Part shown: positions 63,780 through 64,000 of the stretch, in pieces
How positions within the stretch are numbered: position 1 is the stretch's first letter
How the letters are laid out: each line of letters opens with the position of its first letter
Source: a bacterium
GTDB lineage: Bacteria; Elusimicrobiota; Elusimicrobia; Elusimicrobiales; UBA9959
Reading direction: 5' to 3'
NCBI GenBank assembly: GCA_021811185.1
Contig: JAJZPL010000003.1
Span: 62,001 to 126,000, forward strand
DNA length: 64,000 bases
Made by a program: the position numbers and the translations under genes
Notes under the pieces: generated by a model
Told to the model about the DNA's origin: nothing
The model's database searches: none
What the model saw: the letters and a program-made list of their open reading frames with translations, nothing else

Positions 63780-64000
63780 TTAATGCAGATAGGCGGTTTC
63801 GCCGTGCAGCGCTTCGTCCAGGCCGTCCGTTTCTTCCTTCTCCGAGGTCCTTACCGGCGTGAAAAGGTTTATCACGAACAGGCTGCCGTAAGAGAAGGCA
63901 AAGGCGTAAGCGGCGGTAGCCGTTACGGCAAGAGCTTCCTTCAGGAAGAAGTTCATGCCGCCGTGCCAGAGGCCGTTAGCGCCGGCCGCGTTCACCGCGG
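63780..64000 (-). CDS. amt: Ammonium transporter, C-terminal part (runs off the window)
   Basis: Only the last 73 codons are present; the rest lies beyond 64000. The fragment has a hydrophobic helix (LAVTATAAYAFAFSYGSLFV) and the cytosolic tail TSEKEETDGLDEALHGETAY. The end of that tail, G-LDEALHGE-AY, is the highly conserved C-terminus of Amt channels, which regulates gating and PII binding. The assignment is by this tail and is tentative because of truncation. No glnK gene is seen on this side. Confidence 0.75.
   Translation of the reverse strand, partial: AVNAAGANGLWHGGMNFFLKEALAVTATAAYAFAFSYGSLFVINLFTPVRTSEKEETDGLDEALHGETAYLH

Overview
The window is one contiguous piece of a GC-rich, Gram-negative-type bacterial chromosome. 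It has outer-membrane proteins (a PorV-like barrel, TolC, a TonB-dependent receptor) and many lipoproteins and exported proteins. Its core metabolism fits an anaerobe: pyruvate:ferredoxin oxidoreductase (nifJ) and an NfnAB-type bifurcating transhydrogenase. There are no phage genes, insertion sequences or CRISPR arrays. My best guess is a free-living or gut Elusimicrobiota-like lineage. That is an inference from gene content and style; no marker gene was compared.

Region by region. Positions 31-8064 (minus strand) are a tightly packed housekeeping operon, yebC-ruvC-ruvA-ruvB-spoIID-queA-tgt-yajC-secD, with a good sigma70 promoter at about 8139-8167. Positions 8200-8517 hold a cluster of perfect hairpins and tRNA-Arg(TCG). 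Positions 8595-16058 (plus) are an envelope and secretion block: HEAT-repeat protein, a large thermolysin-like protease with a FlgD-like C-terminus, a PorV-like barrel and two lipoproteins. Positions 16133-21519 mix a FecR-domain protein, a lipid kinase-like protein, a solo AmrS-type radical SAM enzyme, era and a PPC-domain protein. Positions 21679-28520 hold an NPD-family flavoenzyme, class II aldolase, an HI0933-type flavoprotein, a DUF47 protein, peptidase T and a TetR regulator. Positions 28517-34172 are a TolC-RND efflux operon without an adaptor gene, plus a second HI0933-type flavoprotein. Positions 34175-39831 (minus) hold a lipoprotein hydrolase, a DUF4105 protein, a DUF3015 protein and nfnA-nfnB. 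Positions 40182-48063 are a complete kdpFABCDE potassium system. nifJ fills 48193-51795.

The least familiar part is 52042-54910. It holds three tandem paralogues of a secreted protein family I do not recognise. The first and third copies have upstream dyad-plus-promoter arrangements with identical spacing. After a minus-strand dnaJ-type operon and tRNA-Asn(GTT), positions 57008-62053 hold two secreted endonuclease I paralogues flanking a TonB-dependent receptor and a periplasmic binding-protein-like gene. This could be a nucleic-acid scavenging island. The right edge carries a MarC-family membrane protein, a small outer-membrane barrel candidate and the C-terminal end of an ammonium transporter.

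Genes that plausibly work together: RuvABC in Holliday-junction resolution; Tgt and QueA in queuosine synthesis; SecD and YajC in the Sec translocon; KdpD/E controlling KdpFABC through a well-placed KdpE-box-like site; PFOR and NfnAB exchanging electrons through ferredoxin and NAD(P)H.
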